Both the position numbers and the translations under genes were made by a program. Shown in pieces: positions 16,317 to 26,445 of a stretch of DNA of 64,000 bases (positions are counted from its first letter, which is position 1; each line of letters starts with the position of its first letter). The notes under the pieces are model-generated. The model made no database searches. It had not been told where the DNA came from and saw only the letters and a program-made list of their open reading frames with translations. The stretch is from Comamonas sp. (GTDB taxonomy: Bacteria > Pseudomonadota > Gammaproteobacteria > Burkholderiales > Burkholderiaceae_C), in assembly GCA_021166775.1 (NCBI GenBank), contig JAJPEQ010000013.1:434001-498000 (forward strand). Reading direction: 5' to 3'.

Positions 16317-18061
16317 CCGTTATTGACGTGGTCGGCCAAATATTGTGCTACGTCTGTCAGGGCCATGGACGTGGCCCGGGTGTCACGCCGGTGTTGATAC
16401 TCCACCTGGCCTTCCTTCAGGCCCCGGTCGGAGAGCACCACGCGGTGCGGTACGCCGATCAATTCCCAGTCGGCAAACATGGCGCCAGGGCGCTCGCCGC
16501 GGTCGTCCAGCAGGACATCGATGCCGCGTGCCAGCAGCTCGTCGTGCAGGCGCTCGGCCACCTCCTTCACGGTGATGCTGCGGTCCATGCCGATGGGGCA
16601 GAGCACCACGGTGAACGGCGCGATCGCGTCGGGCCAGATGATGCCGCGCTCGTCGTGGTTCTGTTCGATCGCGGCGGCGGGCAGGCGGGTGATGCCAATG
16701 CCGTAGCAGCCCATTTCGAAGAAGGCCGGCTTGCCGTCTTCGCCCAGGAAGGTGGCGTTCATCGCCTTCGAATACTTGGTGCCCAGATAGAACACGTGGC
16801 CGATTTCGATGCCGCGCTCGATCACCAGCGGCCCCTGGCCATCGGGCGAAGGATCGCCCGCCACCACGTTGCGCAGGTCGGCCACGAAATCGGGCTCGGG
16901 CAGATCACGGCCCCAGTTCACGCCGGTGATGTGGAAATCCTCGCGGTTGGCGCCGCATACCCAGTCGGCCATCACGGCGACTTCGCGGTCCGCGACGAGG
17001 GTGACGGGCTGCAGGAGGTTCAGGGGGCCGAGATAACCGGGCTTGGCGCCGAAGTGCGCCTCGATTTCCGCGACGGTGGCAAAACGAAAACCCGCGTCCA
17101 GTCCCGGCACCTTGGAGACCTTGACTTCATTCATGTCGTGGTCGCCGCGCAGCAGCAGCAGCCAGATCTTCGCGCCGGTGATGTCGCCGGCTTCGTTGGT
17201 GAGGTCGGTCGCCAGCACCAACGATTTGACGGTTTGCGCCAGCGGCAGGCCCAGCAGCTCGGCCACCTGCGCGCAGGTGCTCCTGCCGGGCGTGGGGGTG
17301 AGCGTTTGTGCCTGGGCAGGCGCGGGGCGCGCCTGCGAGGGTGGGGCGCTTTCGGCCTTTTCCATGTTGGCCGCATAGTCGCTGCCCGGGCAATAGACGA
17401 TGGCGTCTTCTCCCGTGGCGGCAATCACCTGAAACTCTTCGCTCAGGTCGCCGCCGATTGCGCCCGAATCGGCACGCACGGCGCGGTAGGACAGCCCGAA
17501 GCGGTCGAAGATCCGGCAGTAGGCGGCGCGCATGGCCTGGTAGCTCAGTTGCGCGGCCTCGCGGTTCTTGTCGAAGGAATAGGCATCCTTCATGATGAAC
17601 TCGCGTCCGCGCATCAGGCCGAAGCGCGGGCGGCGCTCGTCACGGAACTTGGTCTGGATCTGGTAGAAATTCTTCGGCAGCTGCTTGTGGCTGCGCAGTT
17701 CCTGGCGGGCGATGTCGGTCACCACCTCTTCGCTCGTGGGCTGAATCACGTAGTCGCGCTGGTGGCGGTCCTTGATGCGCAGCAGTTCCGGCCCCATTTT
17801 TTCAAAGCGCCCGGTTTCCTGCCAGAGTTCGGCCGGCTGCACGACGGGCATGGTGCATTCGACGGCGCCCGCGCGGTTCATCTCTTCGCGCACGATGGCC
17901 TCGACCTTGCGCAGCACGCGCAGGCCCATGGGCATGTAGTTGTAGATGCCGGCGCCGAGCTTCTTGATGAGACCGGCGCGCATCATCAGCTGATGGCTGA
18001 CGATCTCGGCGTCGGCAGGGGCTTCCTTGAGGGTGGAAATGAAGAATTGGGAGGCTTTCAT
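16313..18061 (-). CDS. proS: Prolyl-tRNA synthetase (bacterial type with insertion domain)
   Basis: This 582-residue class II synthetase charges tRNA-Pro. The start is [10 protein letters not shown], the family N-terminus; an upstream ATG at 18109 would add 16 unconserved residues. Class II motif 2 lies in the [17 protein letters not shown] segment. The editing insertion domain spans roughly residues 220-390, and [13 protein letters not shown] and GCYGIGITR are visible. It is the first gene of a two-gene unit with the lytic transglycosylase and is divergent from rppH. Confidence 0.97.
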   Translation of the reverse strand: MKASQFFISTLKEAPADAEIVSHQLMMRAGLIKKLGAGIYNYMPMGLRVLRKVEAIVREEMNRAGAVECTMPVVQPAELWQETGRFEKMGPELLRIKDRHQRDYVIQPTSEEVVTDIARQELRSHKQLPKNFYQIQTKFRDERRPRFGLMRGREFIMKDAYSFDKNREAAQLSYQAMRAAYCRIFDRFGLSYRAVRADSGAIGGDLSEEFQVIAATGEDAIVYCPGSDYAANMEKAESAPPSQARPAPAQAQTLTPTPGRSTCAQVAELLGLPLAQTVKSLVLATDLTNEAGDITGAKIWLLLLRGDHDMNEVKVSKVPGLDAGFRFATVAEIEAHFGAKPGYLGPLNLLQPVTLVADREVAVMADWVCGANREDFHITGVNWGRDLPEPDFVADLRNVVAGDPSPDGQGPLVIERGIEIGHVFYLGTKYSKAMNATFLGEDGKPAFFEMGCYGIGITRLPAAAIEQNHDERGIIWPDAIAPFTVVLCPIGMDRSITVKEVAERLHDELLARGIDVLLDDRGERPGAMFADWELIGVPHRVVLSDRGLKEGQVEYQHRRDTRATSMALTDVAQYLADHVNNG

Positions 18062-18092
18062 CGCGTGAATTCGCTGCTTTGCAGAGCTGCGC

Positions 18093-18120
18093 TTGATGCA
18101 CGTCAACATGCGTGCATAAT
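18093..18120 (+). promoter_or_regulatory. rppH promoter, overlapped by a palindrome
   Basis: TTGATG (18093-18098) and CATAAT (18115-18120) are separated by 16 bp, giving a plausible sigma-70 promoter 32 nt before rppH. The arms ATGCACG (18096-18102) and CGTGCAT (18111-18117) form an inverted repeat covering the -35/-10 interval, in the divergent proS-rppH region. Confidence 0.55.
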
Positions 18121-18151
18121 GGCTTCAACTTGCAAGAATTGGGGTCAGATT

Positions 18152-18847
18152 ATGCTCGACAGAGAAGGCTTTCGGCCAAATGTCGGCATCGTTCTGCTCA
18201 ACCAGAGAAACCAGGTATTTTGGGGCAAACGTTTAGGGACGCACAGTTGGCAGTTTCCGCAGGGTGGCATCGATCGGGGCGAAAGTCCGCAGGAGGCGAT
18301 GTTCCGGGAACTGCACGAGGAGGTCGGGCTGCTGGCCCACCATGTGCGCGTGGTTGCCCGTACGCGGGACTGGTTGCGCTACGAGGTGCCGGATCGCTAC
18401 ATCCGCCGCGATGCGCGCGGACACTACAAGGGACAAAAGCAGATCTGGTTTCTGCTGCAGCTGACGGGTAACGACTGGGATCTGAACCTGCGCGCCACCA
18501 ACCACCCAGAGTTTGACGCCTGGCGCTGGAACGAATACTGGGTGCCGCTGGACGTGGTGGTGGAATTCAAGCGCGGGGTCTATGAGCTGGCGCTTACCGA
18601 ACTCTCGCGCTTTCTGCCGCGCACCATTCAGCGCAACCGCTATCTGCGCGCGGGCATGCGCGCGCGCGAGTACACCGGCAAGGACTACGCCGGGGCCTAT
18701 CGAGGGGGCTCCATGCTGGTGCACCCGGGGGTGGAATTGCCGCCCGGGGCGAGCTTCGACCCCGATCCGCATTCCGACGAGGCCCTGCAGGGCGCCGTGA
18801 TTGCGCCACCGCCCGCAAGCGCCGCGCCCGTGCCGTCACACAAGTGA
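18152..18847 (+). CDS. rppH: RNA pyrophosphohydrolase
   Basis: This 231-residue Nudix hydrolase converts 5'-triphosphate or diphosphate RNA ends to monophosphate and so triggers RNase E decay. The Nudix box begins [13 protein letters not shown] and ends [10 protein letters not shown]. The protein begins [15 protein letters not shown], the RppH signature. A Pro/Ala-rich tail of about 60 residues follows the catalytic domain, as in other betaproteobacteria. The longer ORF starting upstream is antisense to proS and rejected. Confidence 0.95.
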   Translation: MLDREGFRPNVGIVLLNQRNQVFWGKRLGTHSWQFPQGGIDRGESPQEAMFRELHEEVGLLAHHVRVVARTRDWLRYEVPDRYIRRDARGHYKGQKQIWFLLQLTGNDWDLNLRATNHPEFDAWRWNEYWVPLDVVVEFKRGVYELALTELSRFLPRTIQRNRYLRAGMRAREYTGKDYAGAYRGGSMLVHPGVELPPGASFDPDPHSDEALQGAVIAPPPASAAPVPSHK

Positions 18848-18868
18848 GCCGCAGGGCGCGGGCCGTGT

Positions 18869-20014
18869 TCAGAGGTGCGTGAGCACCATGTTGTCGCGGT
18901 GCACCATTTCGGGCTCGGCGGCGTAGCCCAGCAGGTGCTCGAACTCGGCTGAGGATTTGCGGCACAGCAGCCGCGCCTCGGCGCTCGCATAGTTGGCCAG
19001 CCCGCGGGCGATTTCGCTGCCACCGGCGTCGCGCACGGCAATGACGTCGCCGCGCACGAATTCACCTTCCACCGCCACCATGCCGATGGGCAGCAGGCTT
19101 TTGCCCGCCTGGCGCAGCACGGCTGCGGCGCCCGCATCCACGGTGACCGAGCCACGCAACTGCAGGTGGTCCATCATCCACTGCTTGCGCGCCTGGTGCT
19201 TGTGCGTGTGCGCGACGAGCAGGGTGCCGATGGCCTCGCCGCGTGCCAGGCGCAGCAGCGCATTGGGTTCGCGCCCCCAGGCGATGACCGTTGACGCGCC
19301 CGAACCCGCTGCGCGCTTGGCGGCGATGATCTTGGTGATCATCCCGCCCTTGCCGATGGACGAGCCCGCGCCGCCGGCCATGGCTTCCAGGGCGGGGTCT
19401 CCGGCCTGTGCCTCATGGATGAAGCGCGCATCGGGGTGGCGGCGCGGATCGGCCGAATACAGGCCCTTCTGGTCCGTCAGGATGACGAGCGCATCGGCCT
19501 CGACGAGGTTGGTGACCAGCGCGCCCAGTGTGTCGTTGTCGCCCACCTTGATTTCGTCGGTCACCACGGTGTCGTTTTCATTGATGACCGGCACGACGCC
19601 CAGGTGCAGCAGCGTGAGCAGGGTCGAGCGCGCATTCAGGTAGCGCTCGCGGTCGGCCAGGTCGGCGTGCGTGAGCAGGATCTGGGCGCTCGCCAGGCCG
19701 TGCTCGCGCATCTTGGTTTCGTACATCTGGGCCAAGCCCATCTGACCGACCGCCGCGGCCGCCTGCAGTTCGTTGACTTCACTCGGGCGTTGGGCCCAGC
19801 CCAGGCGCTTCGTTCCTTCGGCAATGGCGCCGCTCGACACCATGATGACCTCGCGCCGCGCACCCGCCTCCCCGTGGACCAAGGCCGCCAGCTGGCGGCA
19901 CCACTCGCCGATGGCCGCGGCATCGAGCCCCCGGCCTTCGTTGGTCACGAGACTGGAGCCGACCTTGACGACGATGCGGTGTGCCTTGCGCAGGATCTGG
20001 GACGGAATTGTCAT
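18869..20014 (-). CDS. proB: Glutamate 5-kinase
   Basis: This 381-residue enzyme phosphorylates glutamate, the first step of proline synthesis. The amino-acid-kinase domain (about 10-260) has [15 protein letters not shown] and [10 protein letters not shown]; a C-terminal PUA domain follows (about 285-365). The start ATG at 20014 gives [19 protein letters not shown]. It follows obgE on the same strand with a 63-nt gap, the usual rplU-rpmA-obgE-proB order. Confidence 0.97.
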   Translation of the reverse strand: MTIPSQILRKAHRIVVKVGSSLVTNEGRGLDAAAIGEWCRQLAALVHGEAGARREVIMVSSGAIAEGTKRLGWAQRPSEVNELQAAAAVGQMGLAQMYETKMREHGLASAQILLTHADLADRERYLNARSTLLTLLHLGVVPVINENDTVVTDEIKVGDNDTLGALVTNLVEADALVILTDQKGLYSADPRRHPDARFIHEAQAGDPALEAMAGGAGSSIGKGGMITKIIAAKRAAGSGASTVIAWGREPNALLRLARGEAIGTLLVAHTHKHQARKQWMMDHLQLRGSVTVDAGAAAVLRQAGKSLLPIGMVAVEGEFVRGDVIAVRDAGGSEIARGLANYASAEARLLCRKSSAEFEHLLGYAAEPEMVHRDNMVLTHL

Positions 20015-20077
20015 TGAAATACGGATCTAACGCTTTCTGTATATGCGCTAACAGCTATAAAAATAGTGTAGACCTGA

Positions 20078-21235
<1,158 letters not shown>

Positions 21236-21502
21236 TCAGGCCGCGCTGGGTGGCGTGATGTTGGCCGTGTGCTTGGAGAGCGCGCCGCGCGTGGAGAACG
21301 ACACGTGGCCGTCCACCAGGGCGAACAGCGTGTGATCCTTGCCGATGCCGACATTGCTGCCCGGATGAATGCGCGTGCCGCGCTGGCGCACGATGATGGA
21401 GCCGGCGCTGACCATCTGGCCACCGTAGGCCTTCACACCGAGCATCTTGGGCTTGGAATCGCGCCCGTTTCGCGTGGAGCCGCCGCCTTTTTTATGTGCC
21501 AT
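21236..21502 (-). CDS. rpmA: 50S ribosomal protein L27
   Basis: This 88-residue ribosomal protein has the typical N-terminus [15 protein letters not shown] and the internal [10 protein letters not shown]. The Firmicute-type cleavable leader is absent. It follows rplU by 17 nt on the same strand. Confidence 0.98.
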   Translation of the reverse strand: MAHKKGGGSTRNGRDSKPKMLGVKAYGGQMVSAGSIIVRQRGTRIHPGSNVGIGKDHTLFALVDGHVSFSTRGALSKHTANITPPSAA

Positions 21503-21519
21503 GATTCAATCCCCTGTAG

Positions 21520-21831
21520 TCAAGCTGCAATCGTGTCGATCTGCAGTTCGGTGAACTGCTGACGATGGCCTTGGCGCTTCTGGTAGTGTTTGCGCCGACG
21601 CATCTTGAAGATGCGCACCTTGTCATGCTGGCCGTGGGCAACGACAGTCGCCTTCACACTGGCGCCGGACACCAGGGGCGTACCCACCTTGAGCTCGCTG
21701 CCGTTTCCGACTGCCAGCACCTGGTCAAGCACGATTTCCTGGCCTACTTCCGCAGCAATCTGTTCTATCTTGATTTTTTCGCCAGCGGCAACGCGATACT
21801 GCTTGCCGCCGGTTTTTATGACCGCGTACAT
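21520..21831 (-). CDS. rplU: 50S ribosomal protein L21
   Basis: This 103-residue protein begins [14 protein letters not shown] and contains [16 protein letters not shown]. The start at 21831 is chosen because the upstream in-frame ATG (21906) would add 25 residues covering the promoter. It is the first gene of the rplU-rpmA transcript. An imperfect hairpin with arms GTTCTG (21851-21856) and CAGAAC (21871-21876) lies in its leader. Confidence 0.98.
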   Translation of the reverse strand: MYAVIKTGGKQYRVAAGEKIKIEQIAAEVGQEIVLDQVLAVGNGSELKVGTPLVSGASVKATVVAHGQHDKVRIFKMRRRKHYQKRQGHRQQFTELQIDTIAA

Positions 21832-21881
21832 GTAAACCTCTGTGTAGTGAGTTCTGCGGACGAATTTCCACAGAACCTGCA

Positions 21882-21910
21882 ATTGTATGTGATATCGGCG
21901 CCGCATCCAA
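21882..21910 (-). promoter_or_regulatory. rplU promoter
   Basis: On the minus strand TTGGAT (complement of 21905-21910) and TACAAT (complement of 21882-21887) are 17 bp apart. This is a good sigma-70 promoter about 50 nt upstream of the L21 start. On the opposite strand TATAAT at 21952-21957 is a candidate -10 for ispB. Confidence 0.65.
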
Positions 21911-21992
21911 ATGACCTGTGCACCCAGTACGGGAGGGTGGCTTGCCCTTCCTATAATCAGCGGTCATTGACGCCACCGCGAGTAACTACACC

Positions 21993-22976
21993 TTGAGCGC
22001 TTCATCATCGGGCACGACGGCCGCACTGGCACTGATTGCAAATGACATGCGCGAGGTGGACAAAGTCATCGGCGCGCGGCTGCAGTCGTCGGTGACGCTG
22101 GTCGGCGATGTGGCGCGCTACATCATCGTCGCGGGCGGCAAGCGCCTGCGTCCCGCGCTGCTGCTTCTGATGTGCGGCGCGCTCGAGTGCCGCGACGTGC
22201 GGCGCTTCAACCTGGCTGCGGTGGTCGAATTCATCCACACGGCCACGCTGCTGCACGACGATGTTGTCGATGCCTCCACCCTGCGGCGCGGCCTGGTGAC
22301 GGCCAACGAGCATTTCGGCAACCCCGCCAGCGTGCTGGTAGGCGACTTCCTGTATTCGCGCGCCTTCCAGATGATGGTGGAAACGGGCGATATGCGGGTC
22401 ATGCAGATCCTGGCCGACGCCACCAACATCATCGCCGAAGGCGAGGTACAGCAGCTCGTGAACACACACGACGCCACGCTGACCGAAGCCGGTTACCTGG
22501 AAGTGATCCGCTCCAAGACCGCCAAGCTGTTCGAGGCCAGTGCCCGGCTGGCGGCGGTGCTGGCCGCCAGCAGCACCGAGGTCGAGGCGGCGTGCGCGGA
22601 ATACGGCAAGGCGCTGGGCACGGCATTTCAGGTCATCGACGATGCGCTGGACTATGACGGCGACGCGCACGAGATGGGCAAGAACATAGGCGACGATCTG
22701 CGTGAGGGCAAGATGACGCTGCCGCTCATCATTGCGATGCAGCGCGGCGACGAAGCGCAAAAGGCGTTGCTCAGGCGCGTGATAGAGCAGGGCTCGACCG
22801 ACGAGATGGAGTCGGTGGTGGCTGTGGTGCGTGCGACTGACGCAATGGCCGCGACCCGTGCGGCGGCAGGCGCGCAGGCGCAGCTTGCCATGGATGCAAT
22901 TTCAGGCTTGCCAAGTAATTTTCACACCGAAGCACTGCTACAATTAGCGGCTCAGTTGCTCTTGCGCAGGGTTTGA
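21993..22976 (+). CDS. ispB: Octaprenyl/polyprenyl diphosphate synthase
   Basis: This 327-residue trans-prenyltransferase makes the ubiquinone side chain from IPP and FPP. The first Asp-rich motif is in LLHDDVVDAS and the second in VIDDALDYDG; GGKRLRPALLLL is conserved. No ATG precedes the conserved N-terminus, so the likely start is TTG at 21993, about 30 nt after a TATAAT box. ATG at 22047 would lose 18 residues. It is divergent from rplU, the common arrangement. Confidence 0.93.
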   Translation: MSASSSGTTAALALIANDMREVDKVIGARLQSSVTLVGDVARYIIVAGGKRLRPALLLLMCGALECRDVRRFNLAAVVEFIHTATLLHDDVVDASTLRRGLVTANEHFGNPASVLVGDFLYSRAFQMMVETGDMRVMQILADATNIIAEGEVQQLVNTHDATLTEAGYLEVIRSKTAKLFEASARLAAVLAASSTEVEAACAEYGKALGTAFQVIDDALDYDGDAHEMGKNIGDDLREGKMTLPLIIAMQRGDEAQKALLRRVIEQGSTDEMESVVAVVRATDAMAATRAAAGAQAQLAMDAISGLPSNFHTEALLQLAAQLLLRRV

Positions 22977-23001
22977 AACCGGCTCAATTCAACGGAATCA
23001 T

Positions 23002-23078
23002 CGGGGTGTAGCTTAGCCTGGTAGAGCGCTACGTTCGGGACGTAGAGGCCGGAGGTTCGAATCCTCTCACCCCGACCA
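23002..23078 (+). tRNA. tRNA-Pro (anticodon CGG)
   Basis: This 77-nt cloverleaf has acceptor CGGGGTG pairing with CACCCCG, anticodon stem CTACG/CGTAG around loop TTCGGGA, T-arm GGTTCGAATCC and encoded CCA. The anticodon CGG reads CCG. TACAAT at 22939-22944, inside the end of ispB, may be its -10. Its 3' end is a typical integrase attachment site, and integrase remnants follow. Confidence 0.96.
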
Positions 23079-23145
23079 GAATTTTCTTGTAAATCAATTA
23101 ATTAACCCGCCAGTGCATCTGCCGGCGGCGTTCATCGAAAAAATT

Positions 23146-23167
23146 CTGTGCCAAATCTGTGCCAAAT
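23146..23167. repeat. Tandem 11-bp direct repeat behind tRNA-Pro
   Basis: CTGTGCCAAAT occurs twice without a gap (23146-23156, 23157-23167), between the tRNA and the integrase remnant. Repeats of this kind can be integrase arm sites. No second copy of the tRNA 3' end was seen in the following 600 nt. Confidence 0.6.
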
Positions 23168-23247
23168 CACAGACCTAGAACGGCATGTCTGGGCTCAAGG
23201 AATAAACAGCCTTCGCTACAGGAGTCTCCTCAGCACTGGAGACTTGC

Positions 23248-23421
23248 ATGGCCGTCATCGAGAACCGTTCGCGCTTTCGCGTCAGCGTCAAGAACCGCGA
23301 TGATCTGACGAAACACTTCAGCTACAACAGGCTCAAGCACGTCCAGTCCTACATGCGTCAACTGCGCGCCTAGGGCCTCAAACCCAAGACCGCTCAACTT
23401 GACGAGCACTGGCTGGTGCGT
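23248..23421 (+). pseudogene. Tyrosine-recombinase integrase, N-terminal fragment with nonsense codon
   Basis: The frame opens MAVIENRSRFRVSVKNR and reads 41 codons to TAG at 23371, then continues in the same frame as GLKPKTAQLDEHWLVR. This resembles the N-terminal arm-binding region of phage-type site-specific integrases, in which RAQGLKP would be expected, so a CAG-to-TAG change explains the stop. No core or catalytic domain follows; the sequence runs into an IS21 fragment. Its position right behind tRNA-Pro fits an old integration event. Confidence 0.65.
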
Positions 23422-23665
23422 GGTTTGGAAGTCTGGCGAGCAGGTCTGGGCGGAGTTGCACGAGCAAGCCTGGCGTTACTTCGGGGTATCGTGCCGTTAC
23501 GTCGTGCTGGACAACCTCAAGGAAGGCGTCCTGAAACCCGACCTGTACGAGCCAGCGCTAAATCTGGTCTATGCCGCCACGCTCGCCTACTACGAGGTGG
23601 TGGCCGATCCGGCACGGGTTCGGGAATCGCTCGCGGTCTATCGTCGCGATGCGAAACCGCGGTGA
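23399..23665 (+). pseudogene. IS21-family transposase (IstA) fragment
   Basis: Residues 7-75 of this 88-residue frame (23417-23623) include WAELHEQAWRYFG, RYVVLDNLKEGV and DLYEP, ending VVADPARVR. These are characteristic of the catalytic core of IstA transposases. The protein then switches to an unrelated tail, so both flanks of the original gene are missing. No inverted repeats or istB were seen. It overlaps the end of the integrase remnant, giving a mosaic scar. Confidence 0.75.
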
Positions 23666-23699
23666 CTTCACCCGTACGCACTTCTCGCGTGGCGTTGAC

Positions 23700-24608
23700 T
23701 TAGTTCAAGGCGCGCACCAGCACGAAGGCGGTGACGATCACGAGCTGCACCAGCGGGTAGAGGCTGGCGCGGTCGAACAGTCGTGCGGCGCTGCGCGGAT
23801 CGTGCGTGCGTGCCAATGCCAAGCCGGGCAAGATGAGCAGGTAAACGCCGGCCACGAATGTGGCGACAAGGTAGGCCCAGCCCAGAGGCAGCGGGGACAT
23901 GGCGGGCAGGGCCAGGCTCAGGGCGATGGTGGCGACCAGAGCAAGGATCACCGCGCGCGCCGCGACCTTGGGGCCGAACGTGAGCGGAATGGTCTTGGCG
24001 CCGACGCGGCGGTCTTCCTCCACGTCGTTCCAGTCGGCGGGGATGTTCTGCCCACCGATTTCCCAGCATATGAGCCAGGCAACCATGAGTGCAAGCAGGG
24101 CCGGATCGGGGCGCGGCACGACCGCGAGAACGGCCGCCACTGGGCCGAGTGATTTGACGAGGCCGCTCACGAGCACGCGCCACCAGGTGATCTTGAGCAG
24201 CCTGCAGTAGATGATTTCCAGCACCGGCGCGGCCAGCACGATGACGACGAGGAGGGGGTTGAGCCACCACGCGCCGACCAGTGCCACCAGGTACCAGACG
24301 GCGAACCAGGCCAGGCCGGCTGAGAAGCTGAGCTTGCCCTGGGCGATGGGGTAGCGCAGCGCGGAAGCTTCCACCGAGTAGCCGGGGTTGACGCCGGTGC
24401 CGGCGAATTTTTCGCGATCGGCCTGGACGCCCACAAGGTCGTTGAGCGCGTAGATGGCGGTGTAGCCCGCCAGCGCGGTGACGAGGGCCACGGCGAGCAC
24501 CGGCAGGGGCGGGAAGGCGCCCAGCCACAGCAGCGCGGCAAACCCCGCCATGGCGATGTCGAGCACGCCGTGCGTGGAGCGCGAGAGGGCGAGGAATTTG
24601 CTTAGCAT
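23700..24608 (-). CDS. UbiA-family prenyltransferase (EboC-like)
   Basis: This 302-residue integral membrane protein has about eight or nine hydrophobic segments. The first Mg/diphosphate motif NDxxDxxxD appears as N56-D57-L-V-G60-V-Q-A-D64, with Gly in place of the middle Asp. The second, D192-W-N-D195-V-E-E-D199, is intact and followed by GAKTIP. Family members transfer prenyl groups to aromatic or cyclitol acceptors at the membrane. It is the last gene of the cluster, 3 nt after the methyltransferase. Its company (sugar phosphate cyclase, TIM barrel) matches EboC rather than the ubiquinone UbiA. The prenyl donor and acceptor are unknown. Confidence 0.8.
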   Translation of the reverse strand: MLSKFLALSRSTHGVLDIAMAGFAALLWLGAFPPLPVLAVALVTALAGYTAIYALNDLVGVQADREKFAGTGVNPGYSVEASALRYPIAQGKLSFSAGLAWFAVWYLVALVGAWWLNPLLVVIVLAAPVLEIIYCRLLKITWWRVLVSGLVKSLGPVAAVLAVVPRPDPALLALMVAWLICWEIGGQNIPADWNDVEEDRRVGAKTIPLTFGPKVAARAVILALVATIALSLALPAMSPLPLGWAYLVATFVAGVYLLILPGLALARTHDPRSAARLFDRASLYPLVQLVIVTAFVLVRALN

Positions 24609-24611
24609 GGG

Positions 24612-25322
24612 TCAGACCGCCTTCACGTAGCTCATCATGAAGTTGACGTCTTCGCGGCCCCCGGCGACGCGAAAGCTCTTGAAGAGCGGGTTGTACATGA
24701 GGCTGGCGCTGCGCAGGTGCGTGAGGCCGCTCTGGCGTGCCCACGAGCGCAATTCATCGGGGCGAATGAGCTTTTCGTACTGGTGCGTGCCGCGCGGCAG
24801 GATGCGCAGGACGTATTCGCCACCGATGATGGCGAAGAGCCAGGCCTTGAAGTTGCGGTTGATGGTGGAAAAGATGGCGTGGCCACCGGGCTTGAGCAGG
24901 CGCGCGCAGGCGTCGATGACGGCGGCCGGATTGGGTACGTGCTCGAGCATCTCCAGGCAGGTGACGACATCGTAGCTGCCCGCTTCCTGCGCCACCAGCT
25001 CTTCCACCGTCTGGATGCGGTAGTCGATGGCAAGGCCGCCTTGCGCGGCGTGCTGGCGCGCGACTTCGAGCGTGAGCTCGGACTGGTCGATGCCGACGAC
25101 CTGGGCGCCGGCCTTGGCCAGGGTTTCGGTCAGGATGCCGCCGCCGCAGCCGACATCGACGACGCGCTTGCCGCGCACGTCGGTGTGCTCGAAGGTGAAC
25201 TGGCTGCGCAACGGGTTGATGACGTGCAGCATGCCCATCTTGCCGTTCGGATCCCACCAGAGCTGGGCGACACGGTCGAATTTGCTGATTTCCTGGCTGT
25301 CAACGTTCGAGGGACGATTCAT
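24612..25322 (-). CDS. UbiG-like SAM-dependent O-methyltransferase
   Basis: This 236-residue class I methyltransferase closely resembles UbiG: NVDSQEISKFDRVAQLWWDP near the start, SAM motif I DVGCGGG at 56-62, CLEMLEHVPNPAAVI, and STINRN with LPRGTHQY. UbiG makes the two O-methylations of ubiquinone. Here it is embedded in a prenyltransferase/cyclase operon (23-nt overlap with the cyclase before it, 3 nt to the UbiA-like gene after it). It may be a pathway-specific paralogue rather than the housekeeping enzyme. Which of the two it is depends on whether another ubiG exists elsewhere in the genome. Confidence 0.82.
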   Translation of the reverse strand: MNRPSNVDSQEISKFDRVAQLWWDPNGKMGMLHVINPLRSQFTFEHTDVRGKRVVDVGCGGGILTETLAKAGAQVVGIDQSELTLEVARQHAAQGGLAIDYRIQTVEELVAQEAGSYDVVTCLEMLEHVPNPAAVIDACARLLKPGGHAIFSTINRNFKAWLFAIIGGEYVLRILPRGTHQYEKLIRPDELRSWARQSGLTHLRSASLMYNPLFKSFRVAGGREDVNFMMSYVKAV

Positions 25323-26445
25323 GGGTGGGGGTCAGTCTTTCAAGGAGTTCGGTGCTGGCGCGATGCAGCTCGGCGCGCGTGATGTCGTGCGCGAAGATGC
25401 AGCCGCCAATGGCCGTGGGCAGGGGCACGCGCTGCAGGCCGTTGCGGTGCTCGATGCGATCGAGCAGCGACTGCCACATCAGCTCGGTATCGAGCACCTC
25501 GGTGTCGCAGGTGATGCCAAGGTGCTCGACCAGGGCAAAGATGCGGGCCAGGGCCTCGGCGGCCAGCAGCCCGCGCTGCGCCGCGATCACGCTGGAGACC
25601 AGGCAGTCCAGCAACACCGCCTCGCCATGCAGCAGGCGCTGGGGATGGCGCGCTTCCAGGCCGTAGCTGAAGGTGTGGCCGAAATCGACCCTGCGTGAGA
25701 GCTCTTCCTCGTAGAGGTTGGGCGAGAGCTCGGCGAGCATGCCGGTGATGGCGCGATCGAGCAGGGCGCGGCTCCTGGGCGTGGCAAATGCGGTGGTGAT
25801 GCCCTCGGCGCCGCTTTGTTCGAGCATGTCGAACAGGCCGGCATCCACCACGATGGCGAGCTTGATGATTTCGCACACGCCGTTGACGAGGTGGCGCCGC
25901 GGCAGCGTGCCGAGAAAAACCGGATCGAGCAACACGGCCATCGGTGGCTCGAAGCTGCCCAGGCGGTTCTTGCTGGTGCCGAAGTTGATGCCGTTCTTGA
26001 TGCCGAGCGCCGCATCGATATGGCCCATGAGCGTGGTGGGCACCTTGATGTGCGGGATGCCGCGCCGGTAGCTGGCGGCGAGGAAGGCGGCCACGTCGGT
26101 GAGCACGCCGCCGCCGATGGCGATCAGGGGCTCGTCGCGGCGATGGATGGGAAAGGTGTCGAGCGCGCGTGCCAGGTCTTGGTACGCGTCGATGTTCTTG
26201 TGCGCTTCGCCGCCGGGGAAGACGGCGAAGTGGGTCTGGATGCCGTGCGTGCCGAACCACTGGCGTATGGCCTGGCCGTGGTGATGCCAGACATTCGCGT
26301 CCAGCACGACGAAGCGCCGCCCGCCCTGGCGGCCCCAGTCCAGCAGCGCCGTGCTCTCCGGGGCGAACAGGCCGGGGGTCTTGACCACGTCGTAGGCGAT
26401 GGGGCGCTGGGTGCGCACCTGCCAGCGTTCACCCGCCATGCTCAT
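25300..26445 (-). CDS. Sugar phosphate cyclase, dehydroquinate-synthase-like (EboD-like)
   Basis: This 381-residue NAD/zinc enzyme of the dehydroquinate synthase superfamily has GGGVLTD at 111-117, PTTL at 136-139, D144 and KN at 159-160. The likely Zn ligands are E192, H257 (DFGHTFSYG) and H273. The AroB signature GGKTGVN is replaced by GIKNGIN (148-154). That change is typical of superfamily members other than dehydroquinate synthase, which cyclise other sugar phosphates to cyclitols. The ATG at 26445 overlaps the luxS stop (ATGA), and the 3' end overlaps the methyltransferase by 23 nt. The substrate is not deducible from the sequence. Confidence 0.82.
   Translation of the reverse strand: MSMAGERWQVRTQRPIAYDVVKTPGLFAPESTALLDWGRQGGRRFVVLDANVWHHHGQAIRQWFGTHGIQTHFAVFPGGEAHKNIDAYQDLARALDTFPIHRRDEPLIAIGGGVLTDVAAFLAASYRRGIPHIKVPTTLMGHIDAALGIKNGINFGTSKNRLGSFEPPMAVLLDPVFLGTLPRRHLVNGVCEIIKLAIVVDAGLFDMLEQSGAEGITTAFATPRSRALLDRAITGMLAELSPNLYEEELSRRVDFGHTFSYGLEARHPQRLLHGEAVLLDCLVSSVIAAQRGLLAAEALARIFALVEHLGITCDTEVLDTELMWQSLLDRIEHRNGLQRVPLPTAIGGCIFAHDITRAELHRASTELLERLTPTHESSLER

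Noticed and set aside
23399..23665. 88-residue ORF as a functional gene
   Set aside because: It is a chimera of integrase-frame leftovers, an internal IstA segment and an unrelated tail.
24612..25322. Calling this gene the housekeeping ubiG outright
   Set aside because: The sequence fits UbiG, but its operon context suggests a pathway-specific copy; the name is withheld because the rest of the genome is not visible.
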